A stretch of 64,000 nucleotides of DNA from NCBI RefSeq assembly GCF_026151205.1, contig NC_087072.1, positions 4,049,375 to 4,113,374 of the forward strand. Reading direction: 5' to 3'. The stretch is from Bolinopsis microptera. Its lineage: Eukaryota; Ctenophora; Tentaculata; Lobata; Bolinopsidae. Positions within the stretch are counted from its first letter, which is position 1; every line of letters starts with the position of its first letter. The notes under the pieces were generated by a model that saw only the letters and a program-made list of their open reading frames with translations, searched no databases and was not told where the DNA came from. Position numbers and translations under genes: made by a program. Below are positions 24,354 through 51,900 of the stretch, piece by piece.

Positions 24354-25302
24354 ATACTATTCAGCAAACAAACAAACGAACTGGCGAGGTAAGGAACTAA
24401 GGAACTATACTATTCAGCAAACAAACAAACGAACTGGCGAGGTAAGGAACTAAGGAACTATATTATTCAGCAAACAAACAAACGAACTGGCGAGGTAAGG
24501 AACTAAGGAACTATACTATTCAGCAAACAAACAAACGAACTGGCGAGGTAAGGAACTAAGGAACTATACTATTCAGCAAACAAACAAACGAACTGGCGAG
24601 GTAAGGAACTAAGGAACTATACTATTCAGCAAACAAACAAACGAACTGGCGAGGTAAGGAACTAAGGAACTATACTATTCAGCAAACAAACAAACGAACT
24701 GGCGAGGTAAGGAACTAAGGAACTATACTATTCAGCAAACAAACAAACGAACTGGCGAGGTAAGGAACTAAGGAACTATACTATTCAGCAAACAAACAAA
24801 CGAACTGGCGAGGTAAGGAACTAAGGAACTATACTATTCAGCAAACAAACAAACGAACTGGCGAGGTAAGGAACTAAGGAACTATACTATTCAGCAAACA
24901 AACAAACGAACTGGCGAGGTAAGGAACTAAGGAACTATACTATTCAGCAAACAAACAAACGAACTGGCGAGGTAAGGAACTAAGGAACTATACTATTCAG
25001 CAAACAAACAAACGAACTGGCGAGGTAAGGAACTAAGGAACTATACTATTCAGCAAACAAACAAACGAACTGGCGAGGTAAGGAACTAAGGAACTATACT
25101 ATTCAGCAAACAAACAAACGAACTGGCGAGGTAAGGAACTAAGGAACTATACTATTCAGCAAACAAACAAACGAACTGGCGAGGTAAGGAACTAAGGAAC
25201 TATACTATTCAGCAAACAAACAAACGAACAGGCGAGGTAAGGAACTAAGGAACTATACTATTCAGCAAACAAACAAACGAACTGGCGAGGTAAGGAACTA
25301 AA
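24354..25302. repeat. 53-bp minisatellite, 18 near-identical copies
   Basis: Unit runs ACTATTCAG-CAAACAAACAAACGAACTGG-CGAG-GTAAGGAACTAAGGAACTAT. Copies are spaced exactly 53 bp (CAG at 24362, 24415 and so on to 25263) with very few variants. It sits in an intron of the minus-strand gene 25311-26152 and ends within a few bases of that gene's 5' splice site. On the plus strand each unit contains a plausible 3' splice site (CTATTCAG) and 5' splice site (GAG|GTAAGG) framing 24 nt. Confidence 0.95.
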
Positions 25303-25310
25303 ACCCTTAC

Positions 25311-26152
25311 CTTGTTTTTAACAACTGTGTTGGTGATGTCAGCGATCCGTGGGGTAATAATGGATGACTGTTTGTTGCTCAGCTTCCCTCCTCCATTCTG
25401 TTTCATGTGCATGTAGTAGGCCCCCTGAAATTTAACTGGGTAATGTATTCAGATATTTTATTGGCTTGGTGGTGACTGGTGGACGAAGAGAACATTAAAC
25501 GTTTAACTTCCTCCTTTAATGGAGCTAGTATTGAGATTTGTAGCTAGGTTGGGGAGTAATAAAAACAAGTAGTAACACATGAGATAACACATGAGATAAC
25601 ACATGAGATAACACATGAGATAACACATGAGATAACACATGAGATAACACATGAGATAACACATGAGATATCACATGAGATAAAACATGAGATAACACAT
25701 GAGATAACACATGAGATAACACATGAGATAACACATGAGATAACACATGAGATAACACATGAGATAACACATGAGATAACACATGAGATAACACATGAGA
25801 TAACACATGAGATAACACATGAGATAACACATGAGATAACACATGAGATAACACATGAGATAACACATGAGATAACACATGAGATAACACATGAGATAAC
25901 ACATGAGATAACACATGAGATAACACATGAGATAACACATGAGATAACACATGAGATAACACATGAGATAACACATGAGATAACACATGAGATAACACAA
26001 ACCTGCCACTTATTGCGGTTATCGATTTCCACTTTAATGATATCAGTTGACTTTGTGGAGCTGGAAGAGGGGTTCTGTAGGTTCTTACTCCTACCAAACT
26101 TGGACATATTCTCCTTCTCTTGAGGAGCATCAGAAGATGCGGACTTCTGCAT
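25311..26152 (-). CDS. Unrecognised protein, N-terminal two exons
   Basis: Exon 1 26003-26152 starts at ATG 26152 and encodes 50 aa (MQKSASSDAPQEKEN..., ending EIDNRNKWQ, Ser/Lys-rich). Exon 2 25311-25424 encodes 38 aa, beginning GAYYMHMKQNGGG and ending ADITNTVVKNK. Donors are GTTTGT and GTAAGG, the exon 2 acceptor is TTTCAG, and phases agree (0/0). No family recognised; no signal peptide or membrane segment. The gene must continue downstream (lower coordinates), but I could not find convincing further exons. A 21-bp mini-exon at 18574-18594 or the K2P exons are speculative continuations. The intervening intron is almost entirely a 12-bp tandem array. Confidence 0.55.
25573..26000. repeat. 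12-bp tandem array, about 36 copies
   Basis: Near-perfect (ATAACACATGAG)n with only two or three single-base variants near 25670-25690. It fills most of the intron between 25424 and 26003, and its last unit runs into the 5' splice site of exon 26003-26152. The long Cys-Val-Ile-Ser, Met-Cys-Tyr-Leu and His-Val-Leu-Ser ORFs here are readings of this array. Confidence 0.95.
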
Positions 26153-26182
26153 GGTTGACAGGATGTTAGATGAGCTCAGCAA

Positions 26183-27904
26183 AATATACTACAATATTTT
26201 AGTGAGCTCTCAACAGGATGTGGTTGGCAGCTTGGCTGGATGTCTAACTGTTGCATTTATAAGCGAGCCCAGATTTAAAGTGCTAAGGTCGGTTGTTAGT
26301 AACATTAGCCTAATCTTGTAGCTAATTCAGGAGTTCCCTGCATAATTACACAGTCTGGTTTAGTTAGCAGACTGCCAAACGGAGATATGCTGGACCATCT
26401 TTTGCATCCATCTCAATGTTCTCATATATTCGAGGTATTGGTAAACTGAGAATTCATTAACAGGTCTGGAGTAATGAGAGAAAGAGACTTAAACATGAGA
26501 ACAGACTCGTAAATAGAACATGACGATTATCTGACAGCTATTTAAGTCATATTTAAATCTTTGTCGACAGTAATTTTTGGGAAAGCTTCAAACTCCTAAA
26601 CTAAGATAAATATATAAAAACTTGGACACTTACAATGAGGTTAGTTGGTAGTTGATATTATTCGTTCTGGTCCTCTCATAACTTTTCCATTATCCACAAC
26701 CATTTGCCATGTCCAGTGTTCACCCTGAGTAGCTTAACAATTCAGCTCAAGTAAACAATAAACGTGTTTACCGGAGTAAAGTCCAACAGTATAACTATGT
26801 ATAATAATATATAAAGGCTATAGTTTAAATGAGATAAGCTTCAGGAAAACAGAACAATGCTTTTTATAGTAACTAACGTATGTAAAGTAAATATCAACCA
26901 CTGAGGACCGACGTTAATGGTCGTTTAACTGATAACTTGTGTTGTTAGAACTTTAAAAGTGTAAACTAGCAGATAGGCTATAGCAATACATATGTATACC
27001 ACAACGAATGGAAAAGTAACTGTAAAAGATTTAATTTCTCTGTAGTCGTGATTCCGGAGTATACTGTACACTGATAAAAACCTATATATTATATATAATC
27101 ATCGTATATTATATATAATATACTGACATGATAAAACCATAGCTTAGATGGAAATCCATGTAAGGTTATGTAAGATAAAGATTGGTTTAATTATTTTAGG
27201 TTACCATTTATTGTCATGATGTTTGACATAAATGATGTTTGACATAAATAATGTGCACGGTTTTTCCTTCTAAATATACGATGAATGAGGCGCATTATCT
27301 CGCCGGTCATGGTGACAAAATTATTAAAGCGCAGCATCAGGCAAGATTTATCTCTTCTCTCTACCCATGGGCGTATGACACCATTGACCATGAACGGAAA
27401 CAATCCAATGTAAAATACGAGCAACAACACATTAACATGACAATAAAACCGTGCAGCTAGTGCCTGCAAAACTACAAGATGAAGCCTGAGAGAAGGTAAG
27501 CCATATAATCTGCTTTAACCATCGTCACATTTTGATGTAAACCTTAGATAAGTTGATGCAATTGATAATTTTTTTGCCGGTCATTAAACTTGGCAATGAG
27601 AAAAACTTGTCCGGAAGTTGTTTAGAACAATTGAGTGATTAAGCAACTTCATATTGAAATAGAGAGTTGAGACGGCAGCTAATAAACACTTTTAGCATAG
27701 TTGTTACGGACGTCCTGGACGAACTTTAAAAAGGTGCCGAACTGGACGAATATTTTAACGAAATAGACGAACTTTAACCGAACTTTAACGTAGAGGTCTC
27801 TTTAGTAGGCCAGAGGTTGCCAAGTTCCATAATCAGCCTGTTAAATATTGGCAATTGTACGGTTCTGAGACCCCAGTAATTCAGAAGTTGACTATTATCT
27901 TGTT
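26183..27904. other. Intergenic, no gene recognised
   Basis: Presumed upstream flank of the 26152 gene. AT-rich; short TATATTATATATAATA palindromes around 27080-27120. No supportable gene. Confidence 0.35.
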
Positions 27905-28158
27905 CAGCCAGGTCACGAGCGCGGAGCGCCAGTGCCTGCGAAACAAATTGGAGCCAGTTTGAATATGTGTACTCGAAAAGGAGAAATAAACTAAGAACAG
28001 AAAAGGCCAGAAAGCTGGTTTACGTTCACTCCAACTTAAAGCTTCTGAACGACATAGCTAGCGAATCAGCAATCTGGACAGAGAGCACTAGTGCTGGCAC
28101 TAAGATCACTAAGATCACATATGCTATAGATTATTTAGATAACAATGATAAGTTGTGA
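27905..28158 (+). pseudogene. hAT transposase C-terminal remnant
   Basis: Plus-strand frame ending at TGA 28158 reads SACETNWSQFEYVYSKRRNK then LVYVHSNLKLL. This matches the conserved C-terminal dimerisation region of hAT transposases (W-S-F-...-H-S-KRRN-L...LVYV-NLRL). The rest of the element is not recognisable. Similar AAAAGGTGCCGAACTGGACGA blocks lie on both sides (about 27730 and 28397) in the same orientation. Confidence 0.6.
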
Positions 28159-28159
28159 G

Positions 28160-30213
28160 CTGTTGCTATAATTGATGCTTAATTGTAATCTGTGAACCAG
28201 CTCTGTTTATATTGAAGTACTAATCATGATCTGTTGTTGATCTAGTTTTTTTTCAATACAAGTATGTATAACTATCTAACTGTATCATTTGTTTACAAGT
28301 GTAATAGTGATCGCACCTAAGCCATTCATTATAAAATCAAAACATATGCCAAGAAAATTTACGCAACGAATTTTCACGAATTTTCACGAATTTTTAAAAG
28401 GTGCCGAACTGGACGAACTTTTCGCATTTCTTCGACGAACTTAACAACTATGACTTTTAGTGATATATTTTTCCAGCGCTCAGGTTTGTATTCCAAATTT
28501 GACGACCTTAAACTTGACATCAGTATTTTATAGATCACGTAGGATCCCAGGCTTTGTTGTTATAAACCGTTGCACGATAAGAGATTCAGTGGATAGGGAA
28601 GATGCTACCACCACTAGTCTTGGAAATTAGGCGCACATTTGGTTAGGAGACGAATGTTTTTAAAGTTACTGTGTTAAGTAGCTGTTTAAATTAAACTGGA
28701 GGTATATAGGTATATATACCAATGTAATTATGGTCTTACCACCGTGTTTTGGTTCAGCCGAAATAAATTTTACTTTGATGTTTTTACATATTGTTTCTCA
28801 CTCCAGCTGAGTCTGGTAGTGTTGAGTATCATGAATAGTTTTCTAGCTCTCTTTTGCCATGTTTTTGCTTCACAGGAGATATTGTGGTCTTTTTTATTGA
28901 ATATAACTGTAATACATTGATGTAAAGTTTATTTGAATTTTGAAATAAAAAAAATATATAGTATGGAAGAGTAGAATAATTAATAACTTAGCCCAGTAGG
29001 CAGTGGTGGAACTAACATGTTCAATTGCAGAGTGCAGACAGATATCAGTAAATATACAATGTATACTGTATAACACGGTGATTTTAATTGTATACTTACA
29101 GGACACTTCAGGAAATCTGCACTATCGTACTATTGTATTAGCGGACAATAAAGGTGCAGTGTCATATCTTCAGTAATTTAAATACTCGAATATTTACCTC
29201 CTTATATCTTGGTATGCATGTATAGTAAAATATGCGGCGCTGCATATAATAATAAAATGCTACTGCACACTGCTCACAGCATTTCTGCAGAGAGTGTCGT
29301 AGGAAAGGAAGCACGCCCTTGTATTGACGGCGTTTATTATGGAGAATTTGATTAGAGATTATTTGATTAATATTATGAAATCTGCGAATGAGAAGTGTAT
29401 TTTATGAGATTTACATCAAATCATAGAGGAGCGGCCAACAATAGCATACGGACGGACGAAAATCCAAAAGCGAAAGTAGTTATCATCTGGACCACGTGAA
29501 TCATCTCTAGATATTCTTACACATATTATTATAGAGCTGTCTTGATTCGTTTTGTCCACATTTCTGTTCTCAAAAATCTTTTTTTGCTTTGAAATGTATT
29601 AATTAATTGATATGTTTCGTGTTGCGGTCTGTCTGAAGCTGGACACAATGGCTCATCCAGCACAATAATCATCACATAATACGAGAATAACACTTTGATG
29701 AGAATAATGATATCAATGACGAGATAGATTACATATTTACCGTGATGTGTTGTATTTGTTCTGTTGTTCATGGTAGTACATTGCTTGTATTTTTTGATTT
29801 TTTAGCTTCCTTTCTTTAAATGGAAGAATTGTCGAGCTTGTTTTTTTCGAGGGCCACATTAGTAAGCGATATGCATTGCCTATTAGGCAGAGATCAAAAA
29901 AGCGTGGAATTACAGATTTAATGCCTAAACTGAAAGACTGTTAACGATATATTTAAGACATTGGATTATATTAGAAACCCGCCCGTTCATTGATTCATCT
30001 GGAAACTGTATCATGTCGGTTTAAATTGGATAGTCCAGTCATAGCGGATGCTAATATATCATATCAAAGCATGGATTTATATTATAACATTTTAACCAAA
30101 ACCCAAAATTGAGTAGAGTGGACCGTCACCAATGTCTCTTTTTTCCAAACAAAAGGAAAAGATGTCAATACTCAATTTAAATAACCGTTAGCAGGTGATG
30201 AGACTGAGAAGAC
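28160..30213. other. Intergenic, no gene recognised
   Basis: AT-rich DNA. Small ORFs at 28894-29106 and 29529-29771 are not supported. Nothing else seen. Confidence 0.35.
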
Positions 30214-30957
30214 ATGCCCCGAAGAAAACGTCTCTCAAAACAGAGCAGATCTTTACCACGTGACCGGTCCCCTGAGACTAGCTCCGGTTCAAACTCCAGC
30301 TCCAGTGACAAGGTATCAGATATCTGCTACCCTGACGTGGAGGTTATTGAGAGAAGTGTCAGAGGAGAGAGGGATGGGGACAGGGGGTTGGAAGTGGCTG
30401 TTATTTGGGCTGGTCAGGTCATTGACCGACGAACTGTTGAGACTATCATGGGTAGGACACTGACAATAAACTTTGTTGAGGGACAGGATGTTCCACACTC
30501 AGTGGGAGAGGGTTCGGAACCAGGAGTTGGCTCCAGGTATAGCTTTGTTTTCAGGCTGCCTCCTAGAGCTAAGAATTATGCTCCCAAACATCCTGTTATC
30601 ATAACGTGCGACTTTATGTTCAACTTGATTTTAACTGACACTCGGGATACCGATACGTATCTTGGCATTAAAACTGATTCCATGAAAAAACTGTTCTGTG
30701 GATATCATAAGCAGAACGAAGGAGATCTTACTCGGAAAAATGAAGAAATTATTTTCAATTATTTAGAGTTTCGTTATCTCTTAGAGACTTGGAAACGGTT
30801 CAAAGCGATCGGAATCCCCTACCCGGAAATTGATTTGATACCTGAGACACTTTATTTGGGATTTAACACAGAAAATAAGAACGATTTATTCATAAAAATC
30901 GTTCACTTGACGAGCAGAGAGCACCTGGAAAGTATCAATATGGCAACTATGGATTGA
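30214..30957 (+). CDS. Uncharacterised single-exon protein, 247 aa
   Basis: ATG at 30214 opens a 247-codon frame with good coding composition. Residues 1-40 are basic and Ser-rich (MPRRKRLSKQSR...SSSSDKV), likely disordered or nuclear. Residues about 55-247 look globular, with alternating strands (LEVAVIWAGQVIDR, YSFVFRLPP, HPVIITCDFMFNLILTD) and a helical region (FNYLEFRYLLETWKRF). No domain recognised, no membrane segment. A TTTGTTTTCAG in the frame (about 30543) resembles a 3' splice site, but the frame is open through it. It lies about 0.9 kb upstream of the GAS2-like gene on the same strand and could be a separate gene. Confidence 0.6.
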   Translation: MPRRKRLSKQSRSLPRDRSPETSSGSNSSSSDKVSDICYPDVEVIERSVRGERDGDRGLEVAVIWAGQVIDRRTVETIMGRTLTINFVEGQDVPHSVGEGSEPGVGSRYSFVFRLPPRAKNYAPKHPVIITCDFMFNLILTDTRDTDTYLGIKTDSMKKLFCGYHKQNEGDLTRKNEEIIFNYLEFRYLLETWKRFKAIGIPYPEIDLIPETLYLGFNTENKNDLFIKIVHLTSREHLESINMATMD

Positions 30958-31151
30958 GATGAGAAAGTTATTCAATATCATTGATTAGAAGTAACATGAT
31001 AATTATCACTAATTGATTGACTGTAGTATCCAAGCGCTGATGCAAGCGATGCAAGGCTACATTTGGGAAAAACTGATCTTGTCCACCAGGATCCAACCCT
31101 GGAGCAGGATATTCAGTCCAGAACAGGCGTGAATTATGAACAATTCAGTTA

Positions 31152-31350
31152 CAGTAAAACCTCGATATACCGCGCCTTGATTTACTGCAAACCCCGATAT
31201 ACCGCCGCCATTTCCTTTTCCCCAAATATATATATAATAGGGCTAAACATACATTATGTAAACCAAACAAAACCCCGATTTACCGCGGACCCCGATTTAC
31301 CGCGGATGTTTCCTTTCCCCCAAACTCTACGGTAAATCGGGGTTTTACTG
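31152..31350. mobile_element. 199-bp pogo/Tigger-type MITE
   Basis: Ends CAGTAAAACCTCGATATACC and its inverted counterpart GGTAAATCGGGGTTTTACTG, with TA duplicated at both sides. Internal CCCCGATTTACCGCGGA repeats. Typical of short pogo/Tigger derivatives. Confidence 0.85.
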
Positions 31351-31884
31351 TATATCGTAGCGTGATCTCATTAATCATCCACGATTTTAAGCAATTATTA
31401 GTTTTTGGCTTACACTATTTATCGACCATCAAGAAAAATACACTTCCCCTTAATCTCTAATTTTATTGTGATTTGCCATCCTTTAGATTTGAATTTATTA
31501 TTAGCTTAATTGGATATCCTTTCTACCCAAAGTAGTACCTGCCTTAGCTTACGAATTAGAACTAATTGATAAATAATTGATTCTTGCAATAAGTACGGGT
31601 ACAATATCGTCAGAGGATTCAATTCATATCTACATGATAATTATGAACCCCTAAATTGTTCTCCTCGCCCATCCATGGGCCGGGAATGAAGCTAGCTAAT
31701 GGGAAACTGGTACCTTTGTTAAGTGCACATGCAGAGCCCTGCACATTAAAACACTAACATTCTCAGTCTGTTAACTTCTGCTATTCCTGCTGGAGACTTT
31801 TAGTTGTTGTCTACGTGTTCACAGTTGTATCTAATTTGGTTGAGAAGTACATTATGTAAAATATCCAGCGATTAAGATGAGGTG

Positions 31885-48098
<16,214 letters not shown>

Positions 48099-48180
48099 GC
48101 ATTGCAGATTGATGAGAAAGATAATATCATTATATTGATATTGTCATATTTTATTATATTTGATATTAAGTTTATGACTG

Positions 48181-48186
48181 AATAAA
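48181..48186 (+). promoter_or_regulatory. Putative polyadenylation signal AATAAA
   Basis: Canonical hexamer 83 bp beyond the stop of the GAS2-like gene. Confidence 0.5.
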
Positions 48187-48934
48187 TAATTGATATTTGA
48201 ACGTATTTCATTGTTTCGGATTTGACTCGCTGATTTGGGATGGTATTGAGTTTACTTATTTAGCTTTTTTAACTTTGAAGATTTATCATGTTTATGAAAT
48301 CAGAAAGACATATATATAAATTTCTTTTATCAAACTAATTCTGCAATTTCTGTTGAAATATAAATATTCTGAACTAAAAATTCCAAAATAAGATTCAAAT
48401 TAAAAACTCAGCTTTCATAAAATTAGACCTGAATCACGGTAAGCAAGCAGTACGGGGATTGTTAAAAAGTTCTGCTTTACAAGATCTGCGATAGTAAGGC
48501 TCTTATAAAATATGATATATGTCCAATTTAATGTTTTAAAATGTATTACATTTATTCAGAGCATGAATATGGTGGGTTAGCCTTGAAAAATCAAGTAAAA
48601 ACTTACCTTTTTTTAAAAGAGCATGCTTATTTTGGTGCAGAAATGTAAAAATCAGAAAATTTAAACAGTTCATACTGATAAATATCTTACTTGACTCAGA
48701 AGACTTGTATCCGGATCAAACTAAAATTCAGGGGTTCAGGGATCAATATTCATGCAACTTTAAGAAAGAGCCATATCATTTCTGTAGATAATCACAAAAC
48801 TCTGAAAATTTGATTTATATCCATTATTTACAAAAGAGTCCCAGAAACTTGTGCCATCACCAACTCTGGATCAAAAACGTTGGATCGATACATTTGATTG
48901 ATTCTTAGTTATCAAATTATCAAACTAGCACTCC
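48187..48934. other. Convergent intergenic region
   Basis: Separates the ends of the GAS2-like (+) and ABCG (-) genes. AT-rich, presumably 3' flanks of both. No further gene seen. Confidence 0.4.
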
Positions 48935-51900
48935 TCATTTTCCTTTAGATCGTATGAATAGGATTATAAAGGCACATATGTGAAACCCTAATGTAAGTCC
49001 TATCAAAGCCGGCACATCAACAGTCCACAGATTGTCCTGAAAGTTTGTTCCATAAGGTTTTATAATTTTTGTATGTTTCGCACTTGTATCATAAGACATT
49101 GAAGTTTCAACCGCAAACCTTTGATAAGTAATTTACTTTCATAGCAAAAATGTGACTATTCAAAGTTGGATCGGTTTTGATTTTATTATAAGACCTATAC
49201 TACCCAATCCTACATCATCTTGAAGTTACTCACATTAAGATATTCATCTTACCTCTTTCATCATCAGTGTTTCTATCACAGATCCTCCGTCTATGTACGA
49301 TTCTGGTTTTGGGTTCGGTGGATCATCATGGTAATAACCTGCAGTGAAAACCACGAGAAATTAGTTTAAACAGTCATTAAACAATGGAACTTCAGGTCTC
49401 GGATATTGATAAACTTTAAAAGCCAGGAAAAAGTATAGAAGTAAGCTAAATGGCAGATTCAGATGGTAGATATCTCACCTATTTTACCGCCATAATCTCC
49501 GAAGTGAGAGATAACTGCTGCTTCGTAACTGTAACGAAGCCAGGACGTCTCTTGGAATGGCAGCATCCAATCTTTCACATTCCCAATAAGAATAAACTGA
49601 AGATTTAGACGGTCATTTTTTGTTCACAGGATTTCGGGGTTTTGCTGTACGCGTGTGGCAGCATTGTACGTGATTCGTAATTACCAAATACAGCATATAT
49701 TCGTGAATCCTTAGATTAATTAGTTCCTGTGACCAGCAATGTGTTATATATCAATTAATGCCAATGAAATACCACTACAAGTTTTACCTGTCCACAAAAT
49801 AGGAAGTGAGGAGCGTATATGGTGGGGGCAATAGCTAGAGTATTCAAGGGCTCCCAGCCTATTACTGACACGAAGTAAGCTGAAACAGAAAACCACTCAA
49901 CAGATTACCATCAAGCCATATGGGAATCATTTAGCAGTTAATTTCAATCATTCGTAATTCGTAATTTGAATTTGTTGACTCGTAACTCGTGCCAGTGAAA
50001 CTATAAGGAAGTTAAACTTAACGTGTTCACAAATTTAGTGGCCGCACAGACTAAACCAACAGCAGACAGCGGGGTAAACAGTCCATTAGTGAACAAGGTA
50101 AAATAACATACCAATGGAAGTGGAAGTGAGGATAGCCAGAGCGGAAATGAGCCACAGAAAGAGAAACTTGGTGAACATGGGATCTCTGAAGATCATAAAG
50201 TAGCAGATCAGGTTGAAGATGAGCGGAAGTAGGAAACAGGCTGGTACCTGCGGTAAAACGTAGTTATATACAGTTATAATTGGAGCAAGCACCATATAAG
50301 TTAGTTTGTATCGAGTCAGTTTGTTGAACAAAAATGCCCACAGAGAGGTATGATCTTGGGGTATCTCTGTTGACGGATTGTATCTAGATATTGAGATGAG
50401 CAGCATGAACTATTGGCATTGCTGATTCTACTTAAGTACTTACGAGGTATAATCATTGTACGACGTGCGTGACCATTACCTATAACCATTACCTATAACG
50501 CCCAGTAGCGTGATCATTGTCTCAAGAATCTTGCCCCTCCTTAGCAAAGAATGAGGGAAGTACGCTGTTTACTGACTCCGTACACGTCTAACTTTAAACT
50601 TCAAAGACTGGTAAATATATAGATTTCCAGTACTATTTTATTCTTGCTGTCCGATCCCCTTAAATTATGAACTGCTCAAACTTTTATTGCATCTTAATCT
50701 TACCAGTTCCTAATCATAGAAATGTCGGTTTAAACGCGAACGAAACTGACAACAGTACACCGTCATAGATAAACAATCAAATTTGTGATTGTACACATCA
50801 TCTTGGCATGGTCGCCCGTTGCTGCCATTTTTCCCGATCCACGATTCTTGTGCCGTTAGTCACAAAATTTTCAAGGACTATAGGGTTAGCGTCTAGCGAT
50901 CAACGAGGGCACTGGTAGGATGCGTCCGCGCACACATTTCTCACTTGATTCGAACGGCTGTCGTTGACTCGTTTAGTTGCTATGGCAATATTCACAAAGT
51001 TATTTTTGCGCGATATTCTGGATTAGGTTCCCCTATTATATGTGAATAATATACTGCAAAGATCCGTGTCTGCTTGCATGGCGTAAGCAATAAGCATATG
51101 GTTGCATAAAAATATGATTTCCATAATCAAAAAGAAATATGATATAAGACACCATAGGCATAATGGATCGGGAAATTGATCAGCGGCCATGCATTTAATA
51201 AATGCGGCTGCATTTGTAGCATCATAATACTTTTCATCACGTCTTAATGAGAAATACAAATTCATAGAATAGTCCTCAATAGTATGATTTCTGAGAAAAA
51301 AATAGTCTCGTTTCTAAGGAAAATAAAATATATGTCGTTTTTTTTTAATTAAAAAAAAAGAGACACCTACCTTGCAAGTCATTAAAAATATCGAAATTGC
51401 TACTCAGACAAAGTCAGTACACATACGTAGGGGTTTTTAGCTCAGTCACACAGTGTCTGATAGAGATAATTGTTTCTGGTATGACTTGCTATTATCACTC
51501 GTTCGAGGAATATATCAATATTGTTAAAAGTTCCATGAATTTTCATTATGTACAACATGTCAATCGTACTCGGATCTCACGGTTCAACTATCCTTTTATG
51601 TAGTTTATTGCTTTATAACGCAACATAACTTAATAAATATATTTAAATTTTGTTCTCAGAGTTCGTATTATATAGCATTTAGTTTGGCTGGGATATTTAG
51701 TATGACTTGTATCTCAAGCTGGACGACTGCTCCCGGCTCCAAGTCTGGTGGTCGTTAGATTTAGACCCTCTTTGAAGAGCTCAGGTAGCTGCTGCATCCT
51801 TTGGTTAGGGAGGCTTTTACCAAATTTAGTTACGGCTGCATAATCTAATGACTAATCACTCCAGAGATGGTTTTTTAATGACCGTTTTAGGTTCCTGAGT

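Noticed and set aside
24354..25302. CRISPR-like array
   Set aside because: Units are contiguous identical 53-bp repeats without unique spacers, in an animal genome.
25525..26182. ORFs of about 200 aa with Cys-Val-Ile-Ser or His-Val-Leu-Ser repeats
   Set aside because: The repetitive part is the 12-bp intronic array; only the N-terminal exon portion (26003-26152) is supported.
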